20,124 nucleotides of DNA from UBA4292 sp002395865 (GTDB lineage Bacteria > Bacillota > Clostridia > Lachnospirales > Lachnospiraceae), in the NCBI GenBank assembly GCA_946533395.1, contig CAMNBU010000041.1:1-20124 (forward strand). Direction: 5' to 3'. This document shows, piece by piece, positions 7,847-15,342 of the stretch (position 1 is the stretch's first letter; the number at the start of each line of letters is the position of its first letter). The translations under genes and the position numbers were made by a program. Below the pieces are notes generated by a model. It saw only the letters and a list, made by a program, of their open reading frames with translations, was not told the origin of the DNA and did no database searches.

Positions 7847-7874
7847 TACCGATTTTTGCAGAAAATCGGTACAG
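7847..7874. repeat. Palindromic element, copy 2, before surE
   Basis: TACCGATTTT (7847-7856) and AAAATCGGTA (7862-7871) form a 10-base stem around TGCAG. The right part GAAAATCGGTACAG (7861-7874) is identical to copy 1 at 6848-6861, and the left arm matches copy 1 over its ten stem bases. It lies three bases after the predicted surE -10 and 27 bases before the surE start codon, with its AGAGG between. Confidence 0.8.
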
Positions 7875-7900
7875 TCCAAAATAAGTTCAGAGGTCATATG

Positions 7901-8614
7901 ATGAGGAAGATACTTATAGTAAATGATGATGGAATAGAATCGGACGGCCTGCTGCGACTGGTTCGCGAGTCTGTGAAATACGGCGAGGTGTGGATCGTGG
8001 CGCCGGAGGGCGAGAGGAGCGCGGGCTCGCACAGCATTACGCTTCACGGACATATCGATGTGTATGAGAGGAACTATCCCGTGGAGGGTGTGAAGGCGTA
8101 TTCGTGCAGCGGAACTCCTGCGGACAGCGTGAGAGTGGGACTTCTGGGTGTGATGAAGGAGAGACCCGATATCGTGTTCTCGGGTATCAACAGGGGCTTT
8201 AACAGCGGTACCGACCTTCAGTATTCGGGCACCGCGGGCGCCGCGTTTGAGGCGGTATTTCAGGGGATAAGAGCCATCGCTTTTTCGGAGGGCATGAGGG
8301 AGCACTCCGCCACGGATGAGTATTTGCCGAAGCTCATGGAGGAATATATAGATATGAGGTTCGTGCCCGGACAGATACTGAACATAAACTTTCCCGAGTG
8401 TCTGAGGGAGCCCTGTAAGGGCGTAAAATACGGCTGTAAGGTGTCCGACAGCATGTTTTACCGCGACAGCTACAGATGTATACAGGAACTTGACGGTGGC
8501 GGAAGAAGGTATGTCGTGAACGGAAGCTATCAGGAGATGGCTGCCTACGGGACGGATATCAGAGCCATACTGGACGGATATGTGGCCGTAGGTGTGGTAA
8601 AAAACATCCGGTGA
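7901..8614 (+). CDS. surE: 5'/3'-nucleotidase SurE
   Basis: Metal-dependent phosphatase of nucleoside monophosphates, cytoplasmic, 237 residues. The N-terminal ILIVNDDGI (residues 4-12) gives the metal-binding D9-D10. AGSHSITL supplies the conserved Ser/Thr loop. SGINRGFNSGTDLQYSGTAG is the family's second signature with the metal-binding Asn. Longer frames start at 7835 and 7898. I chose the ATG at 7901 because AGAGG ends seven bases before it and MRKILIVNDDG matches the family start. It is a single-gene unit: predicted promoter at 7815, strong terminator at 8629. In E. coli surE is linked to pcm and stationary-phase survival, but neither pcm nor rpoS is near here. Confidence 0.95.
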   Translation: MRKILIVNDDGIESDGLLRLVRESVKYGEVWIVAPEGERSAGSHSITLHGHIDVYERNYPVEGVKAYSCSGTPADSVRVGLLGVMKERPDIVFSGINRGFNSGTDLQYSGTAGAAFEAVFQGIRAIAFSEGMREHSATDEYLPKLMEEYIDMRFVPGQILNINFPECLREPCKGVKYGCKVSDSMFYRDSYRCIQELDGGGRRYVVNGSYQEMAAYGTDIRAILDGYVAVGVVKNIR

Positions 8615-8628
8615 AAAGTGATATATTC

Positions 8629-8664
8629 ATTCGGACAGGAAAATGCATCCTGTCCGAATTTTTT
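8629..8664 (+). terminator. Intrinsic terminator of surE
   Basis: A perfect 12-base stem, ATTCGGACAGGA (8629-8640) with TCCTGTCCGAAT (8648-8659), a 7-base loop and a run of six T. It starts 15 bases after the surE stop. Confidence 0.92.
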
Positions 8665-8685
8665 GTTTTATTTTCCGGTGAAATG

Positions 8686-8694
8686 TGTTATAAT
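8686..8694 (+). promoter_or_regulatory. Extended -10 promoter of the tex operon
   Basis: TGTTATAAT carries a perfect TATAAT (8689-8694) with the extended TG one base upstream. No good -35 hexamer stands at 16-18 bases, as is usual for extended -10 promoters. It is 40 bases before the tex start and is the only clear promoter before the eight-gene run. Confidence 0.55.
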
Positions 8695-8734
8695 AACAGG
8701 CAATTATAAAAATCTATGAAACAGTGGAGATTTT

Positions 8735-10891
8735 ATGACAGATATTGTAAAAAAGATAGCACAGGATATAAACAGACCCGAGTGGGCGGTAAAAAATGTC
8801 ATCGATCTTCTCGATGAGGGGAGCACGATACCATTTATCGCGAGATACCGCAAGGAGGCCCACGGGGCGATGGACGACGAGGCTCTCAGGACGCTCGAGG
8901 AGAAGCTCGGGTATCTGAGAAACCTCGAGGCCCGCAAGGAAGAGATAATAGGGAGCATCGACACACAGGGCAAGCTCACCGATGAGCTGAAGAAGCAGAT
9001 AGAGGACGCGCAGACACTTGCGGAGGCGGAGGATCTGTACAGGCCTTACAAGCAGAAGCGCAGGACACGCGCGATAATAGCCAGAGAGAAGGGACTCGAG
9101 CCTCTCGCCATGAGGCTTTATATGCAGGATAAGGACTGTCCGGAGCCGATAAAGGAGGCCGCGAAATATATCGATTCCGAGAAGGGTGTGGAGAGCGCAG
9201 AGGACGCTTTGGCAGGCGCGAGCGATATCATCGCGGAGATGGTATCGGATTCAGCCCAGATACGAAAGAAGCTGAGAGCGCTCATGATGAAGGAGGGGCG
9301 CATAACATCCTGCGCCGCTAAGGAGGAGGATTCGGTATACAGCAACTATTACGAATACTCCGAACCGCTTCCGAAGCTTGCGGGACACAGGGTACTGGCG
9401 CTCAATCGCGGCGAGAAGGAAGGCTTTTTAAAGGTCAAGGTTGAGATCGACCGTGAAAAGGCACTGAAAGTTGTCGAAAAAGAGATGCTGAGGAAGGAGA
9501 GCCCTTCGAGAGCATTTATGGTGGCTGCCGTGGAGGACGGCTACGACAGGCTTCTCGAGCCGTCGATGGAGAACGAGATCAGGGCGGCTGTCACAGAGAC
9601 AGCGGCAGAGGGCGCGATCAAAAACTTCGCGCAGAACCTTAAGCCCCTTCTCATGCAGCCTCCTGTCAAGGGGCACGTCACAATGGGCCTCGACCCCGGC
9701 TACAGGATGGGCTGCAAGGTGGCTGTTGTGGACGGCACGGGCAAGGTGCTCGACACATCAGTGGTATATCCAACGCTCGGAGAGAATAAGAAGGCGGATG
9801 CCATCAGGACTCTGTCCGCGCTTATAAAGAAACACAATGTGGAGCATATCGCGATAGGTAACGGAACCGCCTCACGTGAAACTGAGGCGCTCACGGCGCA
9901 GATGCTTAAGAGCTTCCCGAAGGTCAGCTACATGGTGGTCTCTGAGGCCGGAGCGTCGGTCTACTCGGCTTCGAAGCTCGCAGCCGAGGAGTTTCCGCAG
10001 TATGACGTAAACCTCCGCTCGGCCGTGTCCATTGCCAGAAGGCTCCAGGACCCGCTTGCGGAGCTGGTCAAGATAGAGCCGAAGGCCATAGGCGTGGGGC
10101 AGTATCAGCATGATATGCCGCAGAAGAGGCTCGAGGAGGCTCTCGACGGCGTGGTCGAGGACTGCGTGAACTCGGTTGGCGTGGACCTGAATACAGCCTC
10201 GCCCTCGCTCCTTCGCCGCGTGTCGGGACTGAATGCGACCATAGCGAAGAACATAGTTATATACCGCGAGGAGAACGGTATATACAAGTCCAGAAAGAGC
10301 CTTTTAAAGGTTCCGAAGCTCGGACCGAAGGCCTATGAGCAGTGCGCAGGCTTCCTGCGTGTCTCGGAAAGCGATAACGTGCTGGACAATACAGGCGTTC
10401 ACCCCGAGAGCTACGAGGCGGCCGAGAAGCTTCTGGATATCTGCGGATACTCGCTTTCTGAAGCGAGGGAGGGAAAGATAGGCGATCTTCCTAAGCGCCT
10501 TGCGCAGTTCGGTGAGGCTAAGGCTGCCAATCTGTGCCATGTGGGGGTGCCCACACTTGTGGATATAGCGAAGGAACTCGTAAAGCCCGGACGCGACCCG
10601 AGAGAGTCTCTGCCGGCGCCCATCTTCAGGCAGGATCTGCTGGAGCTGAAGGACTTAAAGCCCGGTATGGTGCTTACGGGAACCGTGAGAAACGTAGTTG
10701 ATTTCGGCGCGTTTGTGGATATAGGCGTACATCAGGACGGTCTGGTGCATATATCGGAGGTGTGCGATAAGTTCATCAAGCATGCTTCGGAGGTGCTTTC
10801 CGTAGGCGACAATGTTCGCGTCGTGGTGCTTGACGTCAACGAGGCAAAGAAGAGGATAGCGCTCTCGATAAAACAGGTTAAGGAGGGCTGA
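8735..10891 (+). CDS. tex: Tex-family RNA-binding transcription accessory protein
   Basis: A 718-residue cytoplasmic nucleic-acid-binding protein of normal family length. In order: Tex N-terminal helical region with TIPFIARYRKEAHG (31-44), a YqgF/RNase H-like fold (from about 315, GLDPGYRMGCKVAVVDGTG), helix-hairpin-helix segments (about 484-560, LNTASPSLLRRVSGLN and LLKVPKLGPKAYEQCAG), and a C-terminal S1 domain (about 643-715, GTVRNVVDFGAFVDIGVHQDG). Tex proteins are homologous to the Spt6 core and influence transcription and RNA turnover. GGAG precedes the ATG. It is first in a tight run of plus-strand genes, with trkA 22 bases downstream. Confidence 0.96.
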   Translation: MTDIVKKIAQDINRPEWAVKNVIDLLDEGSTIPFIARYRKEAHGAMDDEALRTLEEKLGYLRNLEARKEEIIGSIDTQGKLTDELKKQIEDAQTLAEAEDLYRPYKQKRRTRAIIAREKGLEPLAMRLYMQDKDCPEPIKEAAKYIDSEKGVESAEDALAGASDIIAEMVSDSAQIRKKLRALMMKEGRITSCAAKEEDSVYSNYYEYSEPLPKLAGHRVLALNRGEKEGFLKVKVEIDREKALKVVEKEMLRKESPSRAFMVAAVEDGYDRLLEPSMENEIRAAVTETAAEGAIKNFAQNLKPLLMQPPVKGHVTMGLDPGYRMGCKVAVVDGTGKVLDTSVVYPTLGENKKADAIRTLSALIKKHNVEHIAIGNGTASRETEALTAQMLKSFPKVSYMVVSEAGASVYSASKLAAEEFPQYDVNLRSAVSIARRLQDPLAELVKIEPKAIGVGQYQHDMPQKRLEEALDGVVEDCVNSVGVDLNTASPSLLRRVSGLNATIAKNIVIYREENGIYKSRKSLLKVPKLGPKAYEQCAGFLRVSESDNVLDNTGVHPESYEAAEKLLDICGYSLSEAREGKIGDLPKRLAQFGEAKAANLCHVGVPTLVDIAKELVKPGRDPRESLPAPIFRQDLLELKDLKPGMVLTGTVRNVVDFGAFVDIGVHQDGLVHISEVCDKFIKHASEVLSVGDNVRVVVLDVNEAKKRIALSIKQVKEG

Positions 10892-10913
10892 TCTATTTCA
10901 GCATTTCACGGAT

Positions 10914-12281
10914 ATGAAGGTGATCATAGTCGGCGCCAGCAAGGTGGGTTTTTCGCTTGCTAAATATCTCTCAGATGAGGGGTATGATCTGGTAGTCATC
11001 GACAAGGACGAGAAGAGGATAGATGAGATAACAGATGCGGTGGACTGTAACGGCTTCGTGGGCAACGGTTCGAGCCCGCAGCTTCTCAAGAAGGCGGGGA
11101 TAGAGTCCACGGCCGCGCTCATTGCCCTGACGAAGGACGACGAGACGAATATTCTGTGCTGCAGCGTGGCGAAGCAGCTGGGCGTGAAGCGCACGGTGGC
11201 AGCTGTCAGGGGACCCGAGTACGAGGCGGATCCGGAGTTCTTCTCAGGCAGGCTCGGCGTGGATATGTTTATAAATCCCGACATGGCTGCGGCGCGCGAG
11301 GGAAATAAGCTCATACGCTACACCCGTTCCGTGGAGATAGAGGAGTTTGGCGGCGGCAAGGTGCTTGCGGCCACCATCGACATAACAAAGGACAGTGCGC
11401 TTGCGGGCGTTCCGATGCCCATGGTGCACGAGAGAGTGGGCGCGCAGATACTGATATGCGCCATCGACAGGGGCGGAAAGCTGTTCACTCCTACAGGCCA
11501 GCACGATATACGTGTGGGGGATTCAATCACATTTCTGGCTACAGGCCAGCAGATGAGCAAGGCTCTCGAGAGGCTCGGCATAGAGGGAAGCCCTCTCAAA
11601 AAGGCAGTCATAGTCGGCGGCGGAGAGGTCGGTTACTACCTGACCGGAATACTGTTAGACGGCGGCGTGGATGTGACTCTTATCGATATCGACCACGAGA
11701 AGTGCCGCGAGCTTTTAGAGAGCTACCCGAAGGCAAATGTCATCGGCGGTGACGGAACCGATACAGTGCTGATGGAGAAGGAACTGAAGAAGGCGGATGC
11801 CTGCGTGGCCTGCACGGGTAAGGATGAGCAGAACCTCATCATTTCTATGTTCGCGAAGTCTGAGGGCATCGAGAGAATCGCGGCAGTCATAGATAACTAC
11901 AACTACGAGCTGATGCTCAAGCGAAGCGGCATCCATCACGTGTTCTCCACCAGAGATGTGGCTCTCATAGATGTAGTCAAGACCCTTCGGGTCATGACTA
12001 CGAGTGAAGACAAGAACGTGATGAAATGGCTCTATACGCTTAACAATGACCGTGTTGAGGCTGCGGAATTCTATGTGGGGGATGATTTTTCACTTCTGGG
12101 CATAGAGTTTCGTGAGAAGGAGTTTAAGTTAAAGCCCGGTATACTGATAGCCGTTATCATCCGTGAGGGCATGGTGATGGTGCCAAACGGAATGTCGAAG
12201 ATACTGGCCGGAGACCATGTTATCGTGGTATCCGCACAGCACCGCATCCTCCGCCTGTCGGATATCTGTGCGAAGGAGTAG
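10914..12281 (+). CDS. trkA: TrkA-type NAD-binding RCK protein
   Basis: Peripheral regulatory subunit of cation transport, 455 residues in the full TrkA arrangement: RCK_N, RCK_C, RCK_N, RCK_C. The first Rossmann motif is VIIVGASKVG (3-12), ending in VVIDKD. The second is AVIVGGGEVG (about 229-238), ending in LIDID. Both keep the acidic residue after beta-2 expected for NAD(H) binding. Normally it gates TrkH/TrkG potassium uptake, but no TrkH lies in the window. The next gene, nine bases on, is a CPA1 antiporter, which may be its partner here. No convincing ribosome binding site precedes the ATG, so translation may depend on coupling with tex. Confidence 0.93.
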   Translation: MKVIIVGASKVGFSLAKYLSDEGYDLVVIDKDEKRIDEITDAVDCNGFVGNGSSPQLLKKAGIESTAALIALTKDDETNILCCSVAKQLGVKRTVAAVRGPEYEADPEFFSGRLGVDMFINPDMAAAREGNKLIRYTRSVEIEEFGGGKVLAATIDITKDSALAGVPMPMVHERVGAQILICAIDRGGKLFTPTGQHDIRVGDSITFLATGQQMSKALERLGIEGSPLKKAVIVGGGEVGYYLTGILLDGGVDVTLIDIDHEKCRELLESYPKANVIGGDGTDTVLMEKELKKADACVACTGKDEQNLIISMFAKSEGIERIAAVIDNYNYELMLKRSGIHHVFSTRDVALIDVVKTLRVMTTSEDKNVMKWLYTLNNDRVEAAEFYVGDDFSLLGIEFREKEFKLKPGILIAVIIREGMVMVPNGMSKILAGDHVIVVSAQHRILRLSDICAKE

Positions 12282-12290
12282 GAGGCTATT

Positions 12291-13589
12291 ATGGAACATG
12301 TTCTGGTCAGCCTGCTTTTAGTGCTTTTTCTTGTGGTGCTAATCAGCATCGTAAATGAAAAAACCATCAGGATATCAAATGATATAGCTCTCGTGCTTTT
12401 TTCGTTTGCTGTGGCCGCTGTATTCAAGATTTTGAAGGTTGCGGGGCTGGTGAATATACGCGAATCGATAGTGGGGAGCATAGAGAGTATAGATTTTCAG
12501 GGCTTTTTGATGAACGGAATACTCTGCTTCATGCTCTTCTCGGGCGCGAGCGGAGTGAATTTCAACCGCTTCGTGAAGAATATAAAGTCGATAAGCCTTC
12601 TGGCCTTTCTGTCGACGGTACTCTCGTCATTTATCTACGGCGGTATATTTTTTATCGTAAATATGGTCCTGGGCCTCGGTTTTGATATATGGCTGTGCAT
12701 ATTGCTTGGTTGTATAGTTTCGCCCACAGACCCCATCGCAGCGACCAGTATACTGAAGAAGGCGGGGCTTTCGAAGAACGTATCGACAGTCATAGAGGGA
12801 GAATCGCTCTTTAACGACGGCACCGGTGTAGCCGTGTTCGTCGCGATCAAAAACATTGTAAATGATGTATCCGATATGAGCTTTCCGGTACTTATGGCGA
12901 AGGAGCTTCTGGGCGCCATAGCCATCGCACTCGCTATATCTTTCGTGATGTTCTCGCTGCTTCGCGCGACGAACAATCCCATGCTGCACATACTGATAAG
13001 TCTGCTCGATGTCGTTGCGGCTTACGTCATCTGCGAGCACCTGGGCTGCTCGGGCGTCATCGCTTCCGTGGTATGCGGCATATTTTTTTCAAGAGCCATG
13101 AGCAAGCACGAGGCTTGGCATAAGGTGGTGGATCCGAAGGACTGGTACGAGGACTTCTGGCACGTGGCCGATACACTCTTAAACAGTATTCTTTTCATAC
13201 TGATCGGATTTGCGATACTGAACCTGCCGAGGCATGAATACTTGATTATACTGGTGGTAGCAGCCGTTGTGATCAATGTCATAGCGCGCTTTCTGGGAGT
13301 GGGTATTTCCTCACTCATAATCGGAGCGAAGAAGATACCGAACCGCTACAACACGGTCGAATTTACGACGCTTATGACATGGAGCGCGCTAAAGGGCGGA
13401 CTGTCGCTCGCGCTCGCGCTGTCCACGAAGGAATTCCTTCCGGAGGCCGCCTACAATGTGGTCTTCATCATGACCTGCGTGACGATGTATTTCACAATCG
13501 TGGTGCAGGGACTCACCACAAAAAATGTCTTCCGCATCGTGGAGAAATGGAAGGCAAAACGGATCTGTTCAGACAATACAATAAAATAA
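12291..13589 (+). CDS. CPA1-type Na+(K+)/H+ antiporter
   Basis: A 432-residue polytopic membrane protein with about twelve hydrophobic segments. The CPA1 signature is clear: SPTDPIAATS (144-153) and EGESLFNDGTG (169-179), which hold the ion-binding Asp residues of NhaP-like exchangers. It moves Na+ or K+ out against H+; the ion cannot be read from sequence. The C-terminus is a short basic tail (VEKWKAKRICSDNTIK) with no RCK domain of its own, which fits use of the separate TrkA protein encoded nine bases upstream. AGGAGG lies about eight bases before the ATG and overlaps the end of trkA, a sign of coupled expression. Confidence 0.93.
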   Translation: MEHVLVSLLLVLFLVVLISIVNEKTIRISNDIALVLFSFAVAAVFKILKVAGLVNIRESIVGSIESIDFQGFLMNGILCFMLFSGASGVNFNRFVKNIKSISLLAFLSTVLSSFIYGGIFFIVNMVLGLGFDIWLCILLGCIVSPTDPIAATSILKKAGLSKNVSTVIEGESLFNDGTGVAVFVAIKNIVNDVSDMSFPVLMAKELLGAIAIALAISFVMFSLLRATNNPMLHILISLLDVVAAYVICEHLGCSGVIASVVCGIFFSRAMSKHEAWHKVVDPKDWYEDFWHVADTLLNSILFILIGFAILNLPRHEYLIILVVAAVVINVIARFLGVGISSLIIGAKKIPNRYNTVEFTTLMTWSALKGGLSLALALSTKEFLPEAAYNVVFIMTCVTMYFTIVVQGLTTKNVFRIVEKWKAKRICSDNTIK

Positions 13590-13604
13590 AAGAGGAGAAG
13601 AACC

Positions 13605-14084
13605 ATGGGTATCTACAACGACAAACACAGGCTTTTTCAGGACTACGTGAAGGAACTGAACACATTCGCCGCTCCGGAGGACGCTGTAAGCGAGTCGGAC
13701 TGTGCCGCCAAATGCGAGAGCTACATCTCGTCGGCTGACTGCACCTGGAAGAACATATTCGCACCCGATACGGGCGAGCTGGTGGGCTTTCTGATCTACG
13801 GAAAGACCGGTGCCGTCAAGCATCCCGACGCGGACCGCTCCATCGAGGAGGCGTATGTCGCGCCGAAATACCGCAGGCAGGGACTCATGTCCGACGTGGT
13901 CAGGGACTACGAGACGAGACACAAGTGCCGCTACAACCTCATCGTCCAGAAGGGCAATGACTACGCAAAGGGCTACTGGGAGAGACTCTTTGAGCAGATG
14001 GGCTACGGCCCGATAGAGCTCGACAAGACCTATATCGGCGGGAGAGAGGATGTTCTTCTCATGGGCTTCGCTCCCGTCAAGTAA
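13605..14084 (+). CDS. GNAT-family N-acetyltransferase
   Basis: A 159-residue single-domain acetyltransferase. Motif A is seen as IEEAYVAPKYRRQGLMSDVV, with the acetyl-CoA loop RRQGLM at 90-95. Motif B follows as NLIVQKGNDYAKGYWERLFEQMGY. Acetyl-CoA should donate the acetyl group; the acceptor is unknown. The strong AGAGGAG lies about seven bases before the ATG. Gaps of 15 bases on both sides place it inside the operon. No link of function to the antiporter or lipoprotein is visible. Confidence 0.88.
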   Translation: MGIYNDKHRLFQDYVKELNTFAAPEDAVSESDCAAKCESYISSADCTWKNIFAPDTGELVGFLIYGKTGAVKHPDADRSIEEAYVAPKYRRQGLMSDVVRDYETRHKCRYNLIVQKGNDYAKGYWERLFEQMGYGPIELDKTYIGGREDVLLMGFAPVK

Positions 14085-14099
14085 GAGAGTGATCCAGAC

Positions 14100-15155
14100 G
14101 TGAAAAACAAAACTATTATTATCTGCGGCTTTGCGGCGCTGGCGCTTGCTGCCTGCTCGAGGAGCCGCGGGGGCATGAACGATCCGGCAGGTACTTCCGC
14201 CGTGACCCGCGCGTCTGCCGAGCAGACCGAGACCGCGCAGCAGGATGTGAGCTCGCCGCAGGCCAAGGAGACCGAGGAGCAGACGAGTTATATCTACACA
14301 CAGACCGAGCTTATCCGCATGGAGAATTACAGCTTCGGAGGTGAGCTCATCTACTCGAGCATATTTGAATATATGCCTGACGGTGAGGGCGGAGTGCGCC
14401 TTAAGAGGATGTACAACTACGGCGACCCGGTCCTTAGCAATGTCCTGCCGAAGAGGCGCGACCAGAGCTTTGAGTACGACGACGCTAAGGGACTTGTGAC
14501 CGAGTACAACAACAGCTCCAAGACCTCACAGACCTACTATGATGAGGAGGGACGCGAGATCGAGAGCATAGTCTACCGGTCGAATGGTTCCGTGGGTACA
14601 ACTACTTACACTAACTACGATGAGCTGGGGCAGAAGGTTAAGACCGTAAGCTACACCGGCACGGAGGATAATTACACCGCGGTAAATACTACCGAGTACA
14701 CGTACACGAACGGCTATCTGGAAGCGTCCACCACCTCGAGCATTTCCCGCGACGGCTTTACCGTCTATGACAGCAGCGATACGTATGAGTACGATGATCT
14801 GGGGCGCAACACCCTGATCACCTCAGAGTACAAGTACGCGAACGGCATCGAGAAGACCGACACCACCGAGACTGAGTACGATGACTATGGCAATGTAATA
14901 CACACCGTTTACACTGACGGCTTTCAGGGAAATGTCACCGAGACTGTGTACGACATAACCTATTACTCGCAGCTCTACACCATCGAGAAGTACGAGATAG
15001 GGCAGCAGGATGGAGAAAGGAAGCTCGTATCCATATCATATTACGACTATGAAGACACATTGAATGCCGTGGAATGGTACGATTATGATGATGAGGCGGG
15101 AGAATTCACACTGACCGAGATCGTGAAATACGTCTACGACATACCGAAACTGTAA
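14100..15155 (+). CDS. YD-repeat-like lipoprotein
   Basis: A 351-residue exported lipoprotein. A signal peptide MKNKTIIICGFAALALAAC ends in the lipobox LAAC, with Cys19 as the lipidation site. A Ser/Thr/Glu/Gln-rich linker (20-65) follows. The rest carries irregular repeats of the RHS/YD type: YYDEEGREIES, TNYDELGQKVK, YEYDDLGRNTL, TEYDDYGNVIH. These beta-hairpin units are unusually rich in Tyr, Asp and Thr. The start is GTG, with only a weak purine stretch upstream; the first ATG lies after the lipobox, so GTG is needed for export. The protein should sit on the outer face of the membrane, perhaps binding a carbohydrate or wall component. The function is unknown. The stop overlaps the next start as TAATG. 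Confidence 0.85.
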   Translation: MKNKTIIICGFAALALAACSRSRGGMNDPAGTSAVTRASAEQTETAQQDVSSPQAKETEEQTSYIYTQTELIRMENYSFGGELIYSSIFEYMPDGEGGVRLKRMYNYGDPVLSNVLPKRRDQSFEYDDAKGLVTEYNNSSKTSQTYYDEEGREIESIVYRSNGSVGTTTYTNYDELGQKVKTVSYTGTEDNYTAVNTTEYTYTNGYLEASTTSSISRDGFTVYDSSDTYEYDDLGRNTLITSEYKYANGIEKTDTTETEYDDYGNVIHTVYTDGFQGNVTETVYDITYYSQLYTIEKYEIGQQDGERKLVSISYYDYEDTLNAVEWYDYDDEAGEFTLTEIVKYVYDIPKL

Positions 15156-15331
15156 TGAACTGGATAGAAGAAAACATAGGAACCATCATCGTATCGATCA
15201 TCATCGCCACAGTGCTGGCGCTTGCGATACGGAGCGTGATCAGGCAGAAGAGAAACGGAAGATCGTGCTGCGGCTCCTGCGGCTCATGCCCAGGATGCGT
15301 TAGCTGCGATAAGCCGGGTAGAATGAAATAA
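15155..15331 (+). CDS. FeoB-associated Cys-rich membrane mini-protein
   Basis: A 58-residue protein starting MNWIEENIGTIIVSIIIATV. It has one N-terminal membrane helix (about 8-26), a basic stretch IRQKRNGR, then six Cys (38, 39, 42, 45, 48, 51) in the spacing CCGSCGSCPGCVSC. This matches the small FeoB-associated Cys-rich membrane family, members of which usually lie beside feoA/feoB in Clostridia and may take part in ferrous iron uptake or metal handling. Neither feoA nor feoB is in this window. The ATG overlaps the stop of the lipoprotein by one base (TAATG), so translation is probably coupled and no separate ribosome binding site is needed. The PRTase gene follows after 11 bases. Confidence 0.8.
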   Translation: MNWIEENIGTIIVSIIIATVLALAIRSVIRQKRNGRSCCGSCGSCPGCVSCDKPGRMK

Positions 15332-15342
15332 CGGAGGAAGCT

